Source: Octadecabacter antarcticus 307
GTDB lineage: Bacteria; Pseudomonadota; Alphaproteobacteria; Rhodobacterales; Rhodobacteraceae
DNA: 64,000 nucleotides
Assembly: GCF_000155675.2 (NCBI RefSeq)
Contig: NC_020911.1
Coordinates: forward strand, 920,501 to 984,500
Reading direction: 5' to 3'
How positions within the stretch are numbered: the stretch's first letter is position 1; each line of letters starts with the position of its first letter. Below, one piece after another: positions 41,048 to 51,311 of this stretch. The notes under the pieces are model-generated. The model saw only the letters and a list, made by a program, of their open reading frames with translations. It was not told the DNA's origin and searched no databases. The translations under genes and the position numbers were made by a program.

Positions 41048-41994
41048 ATGCTGCTAGATGTATCTGATCTGACGGTGACGTTTCGCACCAACGATGGCTC
41101 CGTGCATGCGGTGAACGGGCTCTCATTTACGATTGATGAACGCGAAACCCTAGCCATTGTTGGCGAAAGTGGGTCGAGCAAAAGCCAGACGGCGTTCGCC
41201 ATCATGGGGTTGTTGGCCAAGAACGGTGGCGCGACGGGTAAGGTGGTGTTTGACGGGACTGACCTGCTGGCGCTGACGCCACGCCAACTGAACAAGGTTC
41301 GTGCACAACAGATCGCGATGATCTTTCAGGATCTGATGACGTCGCTGAACTACTACATTTGCGTTAGCAACCAAATGGCAGAGGTTTTGCAGCTCCATAA
41401 GGGCATGAGCAAACGTGCAGCCGTGGCCGAAGCAGTCCACATGCTCGACGCGGTGCGCATTCCAGACGCCAAAACACGCATCAGCATGTATTCGCATGAA
41501 TTTTCCGGGGTATGCGCCAGCGGATCATGATTGCGATGGCGCTGCTGTGCCGCCCGCGTTTGCTGATCGCCTATGAACCGACGACCGCTTTGGACGTTAC
41601 GGTGCAGGCGCAGATCATGAAATTGCTGGCTGATATTCGCGACGAATTTGGAACTGCGATGGTCTTGATTACCCACGACCTTGGCATCGTTGCGGGTGCC
41701 TGTGATCGCACTTTAGTGCTTTATGGTGGGCAGATTATGGAACAGGGGCAGACGGATGACGTGTTTGAAACCCCGACGCATCCCTACACCAAGGGTCTGC
41801 TGCGCGCCGTGCCGCGCCTTGATCGAGATGATGACGAATTGCTGACCATCGCGGGGGAGCCACCAGACATGTCAGACCTACCCCAAGGCTGCCCGTTCTC
41901 ACCACGATGCGAGATCGCGAAAGACATCTGCGTTACAACCAAACCCGCAAAAGAACCGTTTGGCGACGATCGTTTGCGCGCCTGCCACCGTTAA
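41048..41994 (+). pseudogene. Oligopeptide-type ABC ATPase (OppD/DppD family), frameshifted
   Basis: Begins at ATG 41048, one base after the previous stop. Walker A reads GESGSSKS; the usual glycine before lysine is serine. The frame shifts near 41508-41515, inside the signature (HEFSG, then MRQRIMIAMALLC in the new frame), removing the LSGGMRQR continuity. Walker B LLIAYEPTTALD also departs from the usual DEPTTALD. The C-terminal oligopeptide zinc-like block FSPRCEIAKDIC and the end are readable. Confidence 0.92.
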
Positions 41995-42885
41995 AATTAC
42001 AAGCGGTTTCCGGCCTTAACATCGATCTGCAACCTGGTGAAACGCTGGGTCTTGTAGGCGAAAGTGGGTCGGCAAAATCCACGCTCGCCCGCGCGATTAT
42101 CGCACGGTTCCGGTGTTGGGCGGCGATATTTTGTACAAAGGCCAAAGCCTGATGGCGATGGAGCGACAAGAACGCCGCAAGCATCGCCACGATGTGCAGA
42201 TGGTCTTTCAAGACCCGCTCGCGGCGTCGAACCCGCGCATGACCGTGGGTTCGACGCCGAACCCTTGGTGACGCATGAACCTGAACCCCCGCGCAAAGAC
42301 GTCAAGGCGCGTGTCGGCGAATTGATGGAACGGGTCGGGCTGCTTTCCAAACTGATAAACCGCTACCCGCATGAATTTTCTGGCGGGCAATGCCAGAGAA
42401 TCGGGATTGCGCGTGCGTTAATCCTGAAGCCGAAGCTGATGATTTGCGATGAACAGGTATCGGCGCTGGATGTGTCGGTGCAAGCGCAGGTCGTAAACCT
42501 GCTGACCGAACTCCAAAAAGACATGGGGCTTTCGAAGATTTTCATCGCCCACGACCTGTCCGTGGTGAAACATATCTCTGATCGTATTGTGGTGATGTAT
42601 CTGGGTCTCCCGATGGAAATTGGCCCCTCCAAGGCCGTCACGCGTGCCCCCACGCACCCCTATACTTAGGCGTTGATCGCATCTGTGCCAATCCCTGACC
42701 CCAAGGCAGAACGCGCCCGCGTCCGACCCATTCTTGAAGGTGATTTACCCAGTGCGCTGGCGCCACCATCAGGGTGCGTGTTCCGCACACTCTGTCCAAA
42801 AGTGCAAGCCGTGTGCGCCAGTGATCGCCCTGTCATGGAACCCAGCGGCCCGGATCAAATGGCCGCCTGTCCGTTCCATGGATAG
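41995..42885 (+). pseudogene. Oligopeptide-type ABC ATPase (OppF/DppF family), truncated and frameshifted
   Basis: The reading begins abruptly at KLQAVSGLNIDLQPGETLGL; the usual N-terminal 35-45 residues and start codon are missing, so the junction with the previous gene seems deleted. Walker A reads GESGSAKST, with alanine for glycine. Shifts lie near 42108 and 42245-42255. The signature ([17 protein letters not shown]) and Walker B region ([14 protein letters not shown], with Q for P) remain. A TAG at 42667-42669 interrupts, and the frame continues to the natural stop at 42885 with a cysteine-containing tail. Confidence 0.92.
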
Positions 42886-42888
42886 ACG

Positions 42889-45800
42889 TCAGTAGTCGCG
42901 TTCAAAGAAAATTCCGACGCTGGTATCACCAACAGATGCTACGGACCCACGCGCGGTAAAATTCCGATCAATGTCTATGTTCAAGTTGATTTCGGATGTG
43001 CCATTCGACCCGATCGTGACATCTGTGTACACGTTTTCTGACAGATACTTGCCAGCGCGAACGCCTGCATTGCCGTCCTCATCGGTCACAAAATCCAGAT
43101 CGTCAAGATCGAGGCCCTCGCGCAGGTTTGCAACAACGCCACCGCCACCATTGCCTGCCAATGTCGCCACTGCGGACGCCAGTTGCACAGCCTGAAGCGG
43201 TGAGATTGACGATATGTCACGACCGAACAGCAGCTGCGCCAACACTTCATCTTGCGGCAAGTCAGGGACACTTTCGAACCGCACGTCGATGCTATCGGCG
43301 GGGCCTTCGGCAATGATACTGACCACGGTGCCTGTGCGGGCTTGTGTGGTTGCGACAAAGCGCAAAAACGGCGTGAAATCGCCTTGGAGTTGGGCATAAC
43401 CTTCGTCGAGATCGAACCACTGGCCCAGAATGCTCAAGCGGCCACGAACAAGATCGAACCGCCCGATGGGAACGAGCGCGTTCAGACTTCCGGTGAGGCG
43501 AAGCTGTCCACCGAGTTCGGCGTCCAGCCCGCGACCACGTACAAAGATACGCGATGGCACGCGGATTAACAGATTGATCGGGTAGTCAGGACCAGCGCGA
43601 GTTTGCCGTTCAGTCGATGGCGTCACGCCGACGCCTGCGCGATCAAGGGTGGCACGTATATCCATGCGTGGGCCAAGGTGCGTGACCTGTGGTAGGCTGC
43701 CAAGCGCGCTGACACCTGTTGATGGCACCTGAACTTCGACCGCGCCGAGATTGATTGTGCCTGCGATTGCAGCACCACCTGTAAGGGGCCCGTTTACGGT
43801 CACTTGGCCATTTGCTGTTGCGCGATAAAGCGTTGGATCACGCAGCACGACATCGCCTAGCTGTGCCGTCAGCGCCACCTGAAACGGTGGTGATAGATCT
43901 ACTGGTCCGGTCAGCGCTACGGTTCCGCCTTCTGCACTGGTGCCTTGAATATCTAGACGAACCGTCCCCCCAGTGAGTACGATTGTGCCGTTAATGTCTT
44001 CAACAGCTTGCTGCAGGTTTGGCGCAGCCAATCGCGCATCGCTGATTGTTACCGGGCCGCGAACCGAGGACAGATTAGCAGGACCGTTTACCGAAAGATC
44101 AAACCGTGCGAGGCCGTTGATTTGGCGTGGTGCAATATAAAGATTGGCGAGGGCCAGTGGCGCGGACCCTGTGACCGACATGTCCATCTGACCAGCGCTG
44201 GATATGCGTCCTGTTGCCCGTGCTGCCGTGCCCAAGGGTCCGGTTGCGTCCCCGGTGACCGTCCAGCCAGTGCCGTCTTGGCGGGCGGTTATTTCAGCCA
44301 CCAGCGGGCCCGAAAAATCTGATACCAGTATCGCAATATCGCGTAGCCGGACGGACAGACTGGCCACCGCGTCCGATCCCGAGGTGGCAACCGTGCCGCC
44401 AGCCGTCAGGTTCGGGAAAACCACGTCAATGGCGTCAAGACGCAGGCGTCCCGCCTCAGAGAGGCTGACATCCGCATCGATCCGACCCAGTCCTGCCAAC
44501 ATACGATCAAGTGCGGGCGATCCTGCACGCAGATTTTGGGCCCGTGCCGTGACATCGGCGTTCATTGCACTCGTGGTCGTGGTGAACGTGCCATCTAGAG
44601 CAACTGAAAGACCGCCGCCAATCTGTTGCCCGACCAGATCGCTGTAAGCGCTGAGTTCATCCACCGCGATCGCCGCTTGGGCGCGGACACTATAACCACC
44701 CTCAATCGGGGAGGCGATGCCTTGCGCTGTGGCTTCGGCCCGCGGCGCGTTCACGCCAGCGTCCAGCGTGATAACGCCCTGCACATCGGTTTGCACATCA
44801 GCCGTCAGGATGGCAGGGCCAGACAGGGATGGCGTCATAAGGTTTAGATCAGTGATCTGCGCGGTGAAATTCGCGCTGGTGGCTTGCGACGTGATTTCAG
44901 CGCTGCCCGTTGCCAGTACCGCATCATTGCGCAGATCGATGCTGCGCAATCGTGTGCCGTCCGTGTCGCGTTCCACGCCCAGCGTCAGCGTGCTGGTGCC
45001 TGACAAAAGCGGGTCCGCTTGCGCGATCCCTACAGCAAGCCCATTGGTTTGCGCCGCGATTTCGAGGTTAAATATACCGTCAAAAGGTTGAACCGTTCCC
45101 GACAGGTCGACAGTGCCGCTACCAGCCAGATCGAGGCCGGTTAGGGCGGCAAAGCGGCTAAAATCGGTGGCATCGATCGAAATGCCAGCTTGGGTACGGA
45201 ACCGATCCTGTGGTCCATCAATCAACGCGGCGCCCTGTGCCGTGATGCCAGCACCGCTGAGCGTCAGGGCATTGACAATAAAGGGCCCCGCTTCGATGCG
45301 GCCAAAATCCAAGGTGCCCTCAACGTCTGATCCAATCGCTTCCGTCAGTCTCGCGTCCGCAAGTGCGAGGCCGCGCGCTGCATAGTTCAGATCAGCCGTA
45401 AACTGACCGAGTGTTCCCACCCCGCTTGGCACGATGATACCGCCACCAGACAGGGTCAGTGCATCAATTTCCAGTCCTTCGCGCACCAACGATGTGATAT
45501 CGAACGCACCCGTCCATGCGTCATCGTTTGCAGCGTCGTATTGCACGTTCAGGGACATGCCGCTGACTTCGGTTGATGCGCCACCAATGGGCAGCAACAC
45601 GCGGTCTGTGCCACCATTCCCAAGACGCCCGCGCAGATCAATCGCTTCTGGCCAGCCGTTCGCATCAATCCGCGCCGAACCGCGCAAGACCACCTGATCT
45701 GCTGCCACAATAAGATTGGACAGACGCAGCCCGCCCAGCCCGAATGAGGTTCCTTCGACCCGCAACAAAGTTGAGCCACCGAAAAACGCACCATATTGTT

Positions 45801-46644
45801 GCGCCAGCAGCGGGCGCAGATCGCCTTCTAGGTTCACATTGAAGGCCTGATCGATGCTACCGGACGGGCGCGACAGCTGCACGGTGCCAGTGACACGGTC
45901 CACGCCGTCCGTGGCTAAGCCGATATCGCCGACAAAGTTATCCAAAGGTGCGTCGCCCGCGATTTCAAGTTTCACGGAGGGACGATCAGGCAGGTCCAAC
46001 ATCCGCGCGGCAATACCGTTCTGACCTTCCTCGGCGAGCAGGAAAAGCGCCAGCTGGCGCGCCTCGTTTTCGTAGGCTGCATCGACGATAAAGCGTCCGA
46101 CCTTGTTATCGGTGCGTTCCAGTGTGAAATTGGTGCTGCCAACGCCGTCGCCCAGCGTTATGGCCCCCTCAAAACGCGCAGTCAAAGGCTCACCCAACAG
46201 GGCTTCGGTCAGAACAATTTCCGTTGCTGAAATTTCTGTAATGTCGACGGACACAGGCAGTTCGGGCAAACTGAAAGGCGTGGCTTCCGCCGCTGGCAAG
46301 TCGACCATGTAGGCGTTTGTGACGGGCAGGCGGATCAATTCAATCCGCCGCGCGCTGAGCTTGTCGATCTCGACACGACCCGATAGCAATGCGGATCGGT
46401 TCCAATCAATAATTAGCCCATCAAGGCGCAGCCAAATGCCGTCTGGATCGGCAATCGTGATGGCATCTGCCGTCGCCGCTGCACTGAGCGCGCCCTGAAA
46501 ATTGATCAAACGGACCGTTAAATCGTCGTTGTTAATGGTGTCTTCGATCAAGCCCGTGATGAAATCACGGTCGTCTTCTTTGCTTTGTGCGGCAGCAAAG
46601 CTAGCCCACATCACCAACAGGAGCGTCAGGAACAGGCGCGTCAA
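42889..46644 (-). CDS. tamB: Translocation and assembly module subunit TamB
   Basis: Very large periplasm-spanning protein of 1251 residues, near the E. coli TamB length of 1259. The N-terminus has a hydrophobic signal-anchor (LFLTLLLVMWASFAAAQ). The long middle has repeated beta-rich stretches (AsmA-like/beta-taco). The C-terminal DUF490 domain includes GRFDLVRGRLSILGQWFDLD and YAQLQGDFTPFLRFVATTQA, and the end NFTARGSVASVGDTSVGIFF with a terminal aromatic. It links the inner membrane to TamA and helps place outer-membrane proteins or move lipids. It overlaps the tamA stop by four bases and ends three bases from the dead oppF-like gene, convergent. Confidence 0.95.
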   Translation of the reverse strand: MTRLFLTLLLVMWASFAAAQSKEDDRDFITGLIEDTINNDDLTVRLINFQGALSAAATADAITIADPDGIWLRLDGLIIDWNRSALLSGRVEIDKLSARRIELIRLPVTNAYMVDLPAAEATPFSLPELPVSVDITEISATEIVLTEALLGEPLTARFEGAITLGDGVGSTNFTLERTDNKVGRFIVDAAYENEARQLALFLLAEEGQNGIAARMLDLPDRPSVKLEIAGDAPLDNFVGDIGLATDGVDRVTGTVQLSRPSGSIDQAFNVNLEGDLRPLLAQQYGAFFGGSTLLRVEGTSFGLGGLRLSNLIVAADQVVLRGSARIDANGWPEAIDLRGRLGNGGTDRVLLPIGGASTEVSGMSLNVQYDAANDDAWTGAFDITSLVREGLEIDALTLSGGGIIVPSGVGTLGQFTADLNYAARGLALADARLTEAIGSDVEGTLDFGRIEAGPFIVNALTLSGAGITAQGAALIDGPQDRFRTQAGISIDATDFSRFAALTGLDLAGSGTVDLSGTVQPFDGIFNLEIAAQTNGLAVGIAQADPLLSGTSTLTLGVERDTDGTRLRSIDLRNDAVLATGSAEITSQATSANFTAQITDLNLMTPSLSGPAILTADVQTDVQGVITLDAGVNAPRAEATAQGIASPIEGGYSVRAQAAIAVDELSAYSDLVGQQIGGGLSVALDGTFTTTTSAMNADVTARAQNLRAGSPALDRMLAGLGRIDADVSLSEAGRLRLDAIDVVFPNLTAGGTVATSGSDAVASLSVRLRDIAILVSDFSGPLVAEITARQDGTGWTVTGDATGPLGTAARATGRISSAGQMDMSVTGSAPLALANLYIAPRQINGLARFDLSVNGPANLSSVRGPVTISDARLAAPNLQQAVEDINGTIVLTGGTVRLDIQGTSAEGGTVALTGPVDLSPPFQVALTAQLGDVVLRDPTLYRATANGQVTVNGPLTGGAAIAGTINLGAVEVQVPSTGVSALGSLPQVTHLGPRMDIRATLDRAGVGVTPSTERQTRAGPDYPINLLIRVPSRIFVRGRGLDAELGGQLRLTGSLNALVPIGRFDLVRGRLSILGQWFDLDEGYAQLQGDFTPFLRFVATTQARTGTVVSIIAEGPADSIDVRFESVPDLPQDEVLAQLLFGRDISSISPLQAVQLASAVATLAGNGGGGVVANLREGLDLDDLDFVTDEDGNAGVRAGKYLSENVYTDVTIGSNGTSEINLNIDIDRNFTARGSVASVGDTSVGIFFERDY

Positions 46645-48422
46645 AACGACTGCCCGATGCCGATATAGACCTCAATCTGCTTGCCGGCATCGTCGCCTGT
46701 CATGGGCGTTGCCATGTCAAGTCGGATCGGGCCGATACCCGTGTTATAGCGCAATCCAAGGCCTGCACCTGCGTGCCAATCGCCATTCTCAAACGGGACG
46801 GCATCGGCGCCGACGAAACCCGTGTCGTAAAACCCGACGACGCCAATGGTATCGGTGACATCGACGCGCGCCTCAAATTGTGCGCCGAAAAACGAGGTGC
46901 CGCCAATTTCATTGCCGCCGCCCAAATCCACCGAGAGCGATTGGTAAGGTTGCCCGCGTACCGTGCCACCGCCACCGGAATAGAACAGGTAGCTGGCGGG
47001 CACATCCGCTGCATCTGCACCAAGGATCGACCCGATTTGGCCGCGCAAGGCAAACGTGACGCGGCCGTTTTGCCCAAAGCTGCGATAAATCCGACCATCA
47101 CCGAAAATGCGCGCGCCGCTATCGGCACCATTCAGACCCAAAAACGGTGTAACCAATAGATTGGCGTAATAGCCAGAGGTCGGATCAAGTACGTTGGTGC
47201 GCTGATCAATTGTGCCTTCTAGGGGGGCATAAATCAGGCTGTAAGTTCGGTCGCCCAATGCGTCAGACACTTCGCCCACGGCATATCCAAACCCGTATTC
47301 CAAAATTACGTCGTCATAAATGCGTCGGATAATTCCGACCTCAACGCGTGCGTCGCGCTCAAAGAACGACGGTTCATCCAGCTGGGCGATATTTGCAATG
47401 ATATAAAGGTCGGTGTCTTGGCGAAACGTTGCGGGGCGCAAGTATGCGGCACCGAGACTGTAGTCGGTCCCAGCCGTGCCGCTAGATAGCCCCGCAATTT
47501 CACCGTCAACACGGAACCGTTCCGCGCCGCCAAGCAGGTTGCGATGCAACCAATAACCCGACAACGTCAATCCAGACACAGTGGAAAATTCTACACCCGC
47601 GCCAATTCTGCGTGGTATTTGTTCGACAACCGCGATGGTCATCGGCAGGGTGCTACCCTCAGGCGCTTCGCCTTCGATAATTGTGGCCGATGTGAACGCA
47701 CCGGTGCGGCGCAAGTTGGCCTCAGCGCGCAGAATATCGGCAGGATCAAAGGTCCTGCCACGCAAGCCTGCTATCGCCAGAATACGTTCGGTGCGCACGG
47801 CGACATTTCCTGTCACCACAACTTCACCAAAGCTAAGTTCCGGTCCAGGTGCGATGATAATCGACACATCGAGTTTTTCGTCCAAGTGGCGGGCGGTGAT
47901 CGTTTGCCCGTCGGTTTGCGCCAAAGGGCGTCCCGCGTTGCGCCAGCCAACGACTGCAGCGCTCGCGGCGTCACTGATATCATCCGAACTGGCGGTGTTT
48001 CCGGTTGCGAAGGCGCCTGGCAAATGCGTGCCGCGCGCCAATGGTTCGATGTCGGCGCGCCCGAATGTGAACTGCGGACCTGGTGTGACGGACAACACGA
48101 CGGTTTCAACCGTGTTGCGCGGGACCAGCGGGTCAATCCCCGCAGCTTCGATTCCGTCAATCAGAATGGATATCGTACCGCCGTAAAACCCTTCTGCATA
48201 AAGCCCTGTCAGCAGACGGCGATAGTCTGCCCGCGCAGCAGCGACGTAATCCTGCGGCGCGTCATCACCATCGCGTTCAAGCGCCAATGTCAGGGACGCG
48301 GCGGTCAAAACCGTTTGCAATTCTTCATCTGCTTGTGGCGCGTCCAAACGTACATCTTGCGATGAAGACCCCGACGGGAATATCCATGACATCAAAGCCA
48401 AAATAGGTATTATTTTGCGCAT
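46641..48422 (-). CDS. tamA: Outer membrane protein TamA (BamA/Omp85 superfamily)
   Basis: About 593 residues. Signal peptide (IIPILALMSWIFPSGSSSQD). POTRA domains occupy about residues 30-250, including FTFGRADIEPLARG and LSFGEVVVTGNVAVRTERIL. A 16-stranded Omp85 barrel follows with VEFSTVSGLTLSGYWLHRNL, and the lid/loop-6 type motif is VRGQPYQSLSVDLGG. The protein ends in an aromatic residue (IGIGQSF). The ATG at 48422, with GGTGAG upstream, was preferred over the open frame to 48473. Operon tamA-tamB. Confidence 0.94.
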   Translation of the reverse strand: MRKIIPILALMSWIFPSGSSSQDVRLDAPQADEELQTVLTAASLTLALERDGDDAPQDYVAAARADYRRLLTGLYAEGFYGGTISILIDGIEAAGIDPLVPRNTVETVVLSVTPGPQFTFGRADIEPLARGTHLPGAFATGNTASSDDISDAASAAVVGWRNAGRPLAQTDGQTITARHLDEKLDVSIIIAPGPELSFGEVVVTGNVAVRTERILAIAGLRGRTFDPADILRAEANLRRTGAFTSATIIEGEAPEGSTLPMTIAVVEQIPRRIGAGVEFSTVSGLTLSGYWLHRNLLGGAERFRVDGEIAGLSSGTAGTDYSLGAAYLRPATFRQDTDLYIIANIAQLDEPSFFERDARVEVGIIRRIYDDVILEYGFGYAVGEVSDALGDRTYSLIYAPLEGTIDQRTNVLDPTSGYYANLLVTPFLGLNGADSGARIFGDGRIYRSFGQNGRVTFALRGQIGSILGADAADVPASYLFYSGGGGTVRGQPYQSLSVDLGGGNEIGGTSFFGAQFEARVDVTDTIGVVGFYDTGFVGADAVPFENGDWHAGAGLGLRYNTGIGPIRLDMATPMTGDDAGKQIEVYIGIGQSF

Positions 48423-48558
48423 GTTCGTCTGCTCACCAAACATCTTTTCATGTTGATACCAAACAAGACGCATAGACGAAACGTAAAAGGCTGCTTAATC
48501 GTTCCATTGGCGATCACGAATTGTGGCGTTTTCGAAACTGGTAGGACAAGGTGCGCAC

Positions 48559-49542
48559 ATGGGATATTTGATCGATAATCTGCAGTACGCCAATTGGTCT
48601 GAAAAGATTTTTCGCCAAATGCGGGAAGGCGGCGTTGATGGCGTCCATGTGACCATCACCTATCACGAAAGTTTCCGTGAGATGGTGCTGCAACTCGAGG
48701 CATGGAACCGCTGGTTTGAGCAGTTTCCAGACCTCATTATGCGCGCCACCACGGCGGATGATGTGGCAACGGCGCGTGCGACGGGCCGCACCGCTATTTT
48801 CTTTGGATTCCAGAACCCTAGCCCAATTGAAGATGACATTGGCCTGATTGGAATTGTGCATCAACTGGGCGTGCGGTTCATGCAGCTGACCTACAACAAC
48901 CAGTCCTTACTGGCGAGCGGATGTTACGAGGTTGACGACACTGGCTTGACCCGATTTGGCGCACAAGCTGTGGCAGAAATGAACCGCGTCGGACTTGTCG
49001 TGGACATGAGCCATTCAGGGGATCGATCAACATTGGAGGCGATTGATGCCTCGTCGAGGCCCATCGCGATCACCCATGCAAATCCTAGTTGGTGGCACGC
49101 TGCACGCCGTAATTTCGGCGATGACGTGATCAAACCGCTAGTCGCGCGGGGCGGTATGGTGGGTTTTTCGGTTTATCCGCATCACCTTAAATGCGGATCA
49201 GACTGTACGATTGAAAGTTTTTGCCAGATGATTGCAGACGCCGCGTCGCGCTACGGCGCGCAACATTTGGGCATCGGCACCGACCTGTGCCAAGACCAAC
49301 CAGACAGCGTCGTTGATTGGATGCGCGTCGGGCGATGGTCAAAAGCAATGGATTACGGCGAAGGATCCGCCGATGCATCTGGATTCCCAGCGATGCCAAG
49401 CTGGTTCGGCGACAACCGTGATTTCGGCAATATCCGCACTGGATTGGCCGCTGTTGGCATGTCGGACAGCGAAGTCGACGGGATTATGGGTGACAACTGG
49501 CATCGTTTTTACGGTGAGAATTTCAGCCCCGCCAACAGCTGA
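48559..49542 (+). CDS. Peptidase M19 (membrane dipeptidase)-like protein with reduced metal site
   Basis: 327 residues, M19 renal-dipeptidase fold by blocks VVDMSHSGDRST (H ligand), ITHANPSWWH (second H ligand) and HLGIGTDL (catalytic-type D). Canonical M19 enzymes bind two zinc ions. Here the HxD ligand pair near the N-terminus is replaced by IDNLQYANW, and the bridging glutamate is glutamine (IFFGFQNPSP). Thus one half of the metal site is missing. This pattern is known to me from a bacterial M19 subfamily, but its reaction is not established. Start ATG 48559 was chosen by family (YLIDNLQYANWS) over 48523. No signal peptide. It may be transcribed with the next two genes. Confidence 0.85.
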   Translation: MGYLIDNLQYANWSEKIFRQMREGGVDGVHVTITYHESFREMVLQLEAWNRWFEQFPDLIMRATTADDVATARATGRTAIFFGFQNPSPIEDDIGLIGIVHQLGVRFMQLTYNNQSLLASGCYEVDDTGLTRFGAQAVAEMNRVGLVVDMSHSGDRSTLEAIDASSRPIAITHANPSWWHAARRNFGDDVIKPLVARGGMVGFSVYPHHLKCGSDCTIESFCQMIADAASRYGAQHLGIGTDLCQDQPDSVVDWMRVGRWSKAMDYGEGSADASGFPAMPSWFGDNRDFGNIRTGLAAVGMSDSEVDGIMGDNWHRFYGENFSPANS

Positions 49543-49664
49543 TCCAAAGACGTTGCTGTGCCACCCACGATGCCCTATTGGCGCCTGACTGCATGCGTCG
49601 TTTTTGAACAAGATCAGTGGTTTTTTGGCTTTGACGGATCAACGTACTCTGGCAGGATGCAACC

Positions 49665-51311
49665 ATGTTAGATCAAAACGTCGCCCCGCCACAGATGTCC
49701 CTTCGCACCCCAGACGTGGTGATGCGGTTGCGGCGTATGGGGGCGTCGTTCCCGACACGATTGTCGTTTCTCCGTGTCCTTTTGCGCCGCCTGTCCGCTG
49801 AAAAGGCGCATATTACGCGGCCCGTTTGGGCCATGGATAGCGACGGGTTCGGGCATGCGGTTTATTCCGTAACGTTCGGGGGGCATGTCTATTCTCTGGT
49901 CGCAGTGTCGACAGATTTGCCGCCCGAACTGCGCACCGACCGCGTGATCGCGTCTGCTTGGGACACGGCGTATGTGTTGTATGACGGTGTGCCAAGTGGC
50001 GATGAAATCGCGCGCATCGTGGCGACGGCGCCCTTGCAAGAAGCGGCGCGGTTCACGGTGCGTGATCTTGTGCTTAGCCGCGCCAATAAATCCGTGCGCC
50101 TATTCGCCCACACGGTTGAACGACTGCGGGCAGGGGGCCAGCCGGACGCTGGCTTGGTTCGCTCAATCGGATATTTGATGCGCACCACAGCCGTTTATGG
50201 CAACGGAAAGTTTGGCATCGCGGATCGCGATGTGTTCGCCACACGTGATAGCATGGGGGGGCCGTTTATGGCTGAAATGTTGACGGTCTGGTTGATCCGT
50301 GGCTTCACCCATGATTTGGTCGAACATGTCGGCGGTGCGCCGCTTGACGCGCATCTGAAACGGCATCTGGGGATCGGCAATTCAACCGGGCTGGGGATGG
50401 CGCCATTTTTGGTATCGCACCCGATGTTGTTAAACGCATGGATCACGTCGCGCGAAACTGCATTGGCGCGGGTGCGTGCGATTGAAACGCTGGAGGCTGC
50501 GCAGGTTGGGGTTATCTATAAATTGGTCGCACGCGCTGCACAGCATTTGGCAGAATGGCAGGTCCCTGATGATATCGGGCAGCAACGGATAGATCAGATG
50601 CGCCGCGAATGGCCACAACTGGCCGCGCTGATGACGCCAGACGTCATGGCGGGACGGATGCCGTTGGATCGGTTGTGGCTGGCATCGGCGACGTTTTCGA
50701 TCGACACGCAAGAATGCCTTGCGGCGTTGATGATCGAACCGTTCGGGGGTCTGGTGGATGATCTGTGCGTCACCATGGCCACCCAAAAATGTGTAACGCT
50801 TGATCCGTCGATGCCCTGCGCAGAATTGCAGGCGCTGATTGCACGTGATTGGGCTTGGGCGATGGGTGATTACGAAATCCCTGAGGCGTGCCACCAATTT
50901 TGGTATGTGTCTGAGGCAAAGGCCGAGCCGCGTCTTGGGTTGCGCCACGAAGAAGACGGTGCTGCACTGGAAAGCCCGCTCGATATCGCCCGTCAGGTCG
51001 CGTGTTTGGCGCAGGATTTGCAGGGCGGTGGCAGCGTTGCTGCGCTGTTGGCGCGCCACCCCGAACATCGTGCCGCTGTGCGGCGTGTCCAGTCGCTTGA
51101 TCGCGCGCCCTACGCTGAAATTCGCGACAACCTGATCGGGCAGGATTGCCTGCCGATTGATATGTTGCGCTGCAAATTGGGGTTCTTTGGCGCTGCCAAG
51201 TTTGATCCCAAGTCGGACCGTTGGACACGGATTACGCTGTGCCAAGGCGCACCCTTGCGCGATGAATTGGGGGACGCCGACGACTGGTGGCTGCCCACGT
51301 TCGACGCATGA
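49665..51311 (+). CDS. Conserved protein of unknown function, 548 residues
   Basis: No domain was recognised. No signal peptide or clear membrane segment, so probably cytoplasmic. It contains basic N-terminal RLRRMGASFPTRLSFLRVLL, a stretch GGPFMAEMLTVWLIRGFTHD, and a tryptophan-rich end (DDWWLPTFDA). A ribosome site (AGGATG) stands five bases before the ATG. The stop overlaps the start of the DUF3726 gene (ATGA), which suggests the two proteins work together. The M19-like gene lies 122 bases upstream on the same strand. Confidence 0.85.
   Translation: MLDQNVAPPQMSLRTPDVVMRLRRMGASFPTRLSFLRVLLRRLSAEKAHITRPVWAMDSDGFGHAVYSVTFGGHVYSLVAVSTDLPPELRTDRVIASAWDTAYVLYDGVPSGDEIARIVATAPLQEAARFTVRDLVLSRANKSVRLFAHTVERLRAGGQPDAGLVRSIGYLMRTTAVYGNGKFGIADRDVFATRDSMGGPFMAEMLTVWLIRGFTHDLVEHVGGAPLDAHLKRHLGIGNSTGLGMAPFLVSHPMLLNAWITSRETALARVRAIETLEAAQVGVIYKLVARAAQHLAEWQVPDDIGQQRIDQMRREWPQLAALMTPDVMAGRMPLDRLWLASATFSIDTQECLAALMIEPFGGLVDDLCVTMATQKCVTLDPSMPCAELQALIARDWAWAMGDYEIPEACHQFWYVSEAKAEPRLGLRHEEDGAALESPLDIARQVACLAQDLQGGGSVAALLARHPEHRAAVRRVQSLDRAPYAEIRDNLIGQDCLPIDMLRCKLGFFGAAKFDPKSDRWTRITLCQGAPLRDELGDADDWWLPTFDA

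Noticed and set aside
37424..42885. Stops in the opp-type genes as recoding or selenocysteine sites
   Set aside because: All three stop types occur, with frameshifts and catalytic missense changes, which recoding does not explain.
37424..42885. Stops and shifts in the opp-type genes as sequencing error
   Set aside because: More than ten lesions are confined to this operon, while long genes on either side (tamB, Pot-type permeases) have none.
47544..48365. 273-codon plus-strand open frame
   Set aside because: Antisense to tamA, whose POTRA and barrel motifs are clear; the plus product has no recognisable features.
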